Positions 5,277 to 6,155 of a stretch of DNA of 6,155 nucleotides are shown here, piece after piece. The notes beneath the pieces are model-generated. The model made no database searches and was not told where the DNA came from. It saw nothing but the letters and a program-made list of their open reading frames with translations. Position numbers and translations under genes: made by a program. This DNA is from Bacteroidota bacterium. Lineage in GTDB: Bacteria; Bacteroidota; Bacteroidia; Bacteroidales; Cfx3-03. The stretch lies in contig JAUZOX010000176.1 in assembly GCA_030706265.1 (NCBI GenBank), positions 1-6,155 on the forward strand, in the 5' to 3' direction. How positions within the stretch are numbered: the first letter of the stretch is position 1; every line of letters starts with the position of its first letter.

Positions 5277-6155
5277 ATGAAACTAAAGAAATTTACACTT
5301 TTATTGGCTTTTATGCTTATGAGTGTAATGTTATTTGCACAGGTTACCACGTCGGGACTCAGTGGTAAAGTTGTGGGAAAAGATAATTTATCGCTTCCAG
5401 GAGCAACTGTAGTAGCAATACATGAACCTACCGGTACAAAGTATGTGACCGTGACAAATGCAAATGGACAGTTCTCCTTCCAGGGAATGAAAGCCGGTGG
5501 CCCTTACACCGTAAATGTTTCATTTGTTGGATATAGTACTTCCTCTTACAGGGATATTACTCTTGCGCTTGGAGATATTTACAATCTGAGTGTCACACTG
5601 AATGAGAGTACAACCAGTATCGCTGAAGTTGTAATCGTAGCCAACAAAACGGCTTTCCGGTCAGTGAGAACAGGTGCAGTATCAAATATAACGGCCACCC
5701 AAATGAAATCAATTCCTAGTATCAACCGGACTTTGAGTGATTATACAAAGCTATCACCCTACTCTACCGGATCGGGTTCTTACTTGGGAAAAGATGCCTA
5801 TACTTCTAATATCACGATTGACGGTGCAAACTTCAACAATAATTTCGGATTATCCAGCACCAATATGCCGGGTGCATCAGGTGAGCCCATCTCAATGGAA
5901 GCCATTGATGAGATCCAGGTTTCAGTAGCTCCGTTTGATGTCAGAGAAAGTAACTTCACGGGTGCCGGTGTCAACGCAATCACTAAGAGTGGTACCAACC
6001 AATTCAAAGGTTCAGCTTATTATTATTACCGTGATCAGTCTTTCAATGGAAACAAAGGACGTGACTCGATTAATGGCAACGCAAGGAAATATTCGAATGC
6101 TCCTATGACTGCAAAATCGTATGGTTTTACATTCGGAGGCCCCATTATTAAAAAC
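5277..6155 (+). CDS. Oar-like TonB-dependent outer-membrane receptor (partial, runs off right edge)
   Basis: From the ATG at 5277 the frame is open for 293 codons to the last base of the window. Residues 1-21 are a signal peptide (MKLKK, hydrophobic core, FA before Gln22). Residues 27-108 form a carboxypeptidase regulatory-like beta-sandwich, with LPGATV at 40-45, NANGQFSF at 61-68 and a VSFVGY turn at 81-86. Residues from about 118 form the TonB plug: EVVIVA, then NITIDGANFNN at 178-188, EAIDEIQV at 208-215, APFDVRESNFTGAGVNAITKSGTNQFKGS, in two parts around 218-246, and a Tyr run before the first barrel strands; FGGPIIKN ends the window. Motifs such as APFDVR, TKSGTN and GGPI are typical of Oar-like receptors, which usually exceed 900 residues and often stand alone without a SusD lipoprotein. 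The substrate cannot be predicted. It probably works with TonB-ExbBD encoded elsewhere. The start is supported by the signal peptide and the promoter about 110 bases upstream. Confidence 0.9.
   Translation, partial: MKLKKFTLLLAFMLMSVMLFAQVTTSGLSGKVVGKDNLSLPGATVVAIHEPTGTKYVTVTNANGQFSFQGMKAGGPYTVNVSFVGYSTSSYRDITLALGDIYNLSVTLNESTTSIAEVVIVANKTAFRSVRTGAVSNITATQMKSIPSINRTLSDYTKLSPYSTGSGSYLGKDAYTSNITIDGANFNNNFGLSSTNMPGASGEPISMEAIDEIQVSVAPFDVRESNFTGAGVNAITKSGTNQFKGSAYYYYRDQSFNGNKGRDSINGNARKYSNAPMTAKSYGFTFGGPIIKN

Noticed and set aside
5737..6007. Two short open frames (plus 5737-5928, minus 5798-6007) inside the receptor region
   Set aside because: Both overlap the continuous receptor frame, which carries recognisable plug-domain motifs throughout this stretch.
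5277..6155. SusC-type glycan-uptake receptor of a polysaccharide utilisation locus
   Set aside because: The visible motifs fit Oar-like receptors better, and no SusD, glycoside hydrolase or sigma/anti-sigma gene is in view. The downstream side is cut off, so this is not fully excluded.

Overview
The window looks like chromosomal DNA from a member of the Bacteroidota (order not determined). It is moderately AT-rich, its genes lack clear Shine-Dalgarno sequences, and several starts lie downstream of the TAnnTTTG -7 box used by the Bacteroidota primary sigma factor. The gene content fits: a TonB-dependent receptor with a carboxypeptidase-like regulatory N-domain, a WbqC-family protein, a PgpH-type membrane HD phosphohydrolase and an SH3-NlpC/P60 peptidase.

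Layout, left to right. (i) Positions 1-128, minus strand: the first 42 codons of a transposase, probably IS1595/ISXO2-like, running off the left edge. (ii) 129-278: a non-coding gap with outward-facing promoter-like boxes for the transposase and for the genes to the right. (iii) 279-1832, plus strand: a possible operon of a thioredoxin-fold lipoprotein, a cytoplasmic thioredoxin that is its close paralogue, and a WbqC-family protein. (iv) 1836-3953, minus strand: a large seven-TM HD-domain protein, predicted to hydrolyse cyclic di-AMP, convergent with wbqC and only 3 bases from it. (v) 3954-4266: a 313-base divergent intergenic region with a promoter for the rightward gene and an inverted pair of 9-mers resembling DnaA boxes. 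(vi) 4267-5046: an NlpC/P60 peptidase without a signal peptide. (vii) 5047-5276: an AT-rich leader with an AT-only dyad and the best promoter in the window. (viii) 5277 to the right edge: the first 293 codons of an Oar-like TonB-dependent receptor.

Taken together, these are mostly housekeeping and envelope functions: disulfide chemistry on two sides of the inner membrane, second-messenger turnover, peptidoglycan-peptide processing and outer-membrane uptake. I found no sign of a CRISPR array, defence system, prophage or tRNA/rRNA, and no clear candidate for a wholly new system. The items most worth a second look are the lipoprotein/cytosolic thioredoxin pair with a shared extra cysteine, the inverted TTATCAACA pair, and the strong hairpin inside wbqC.
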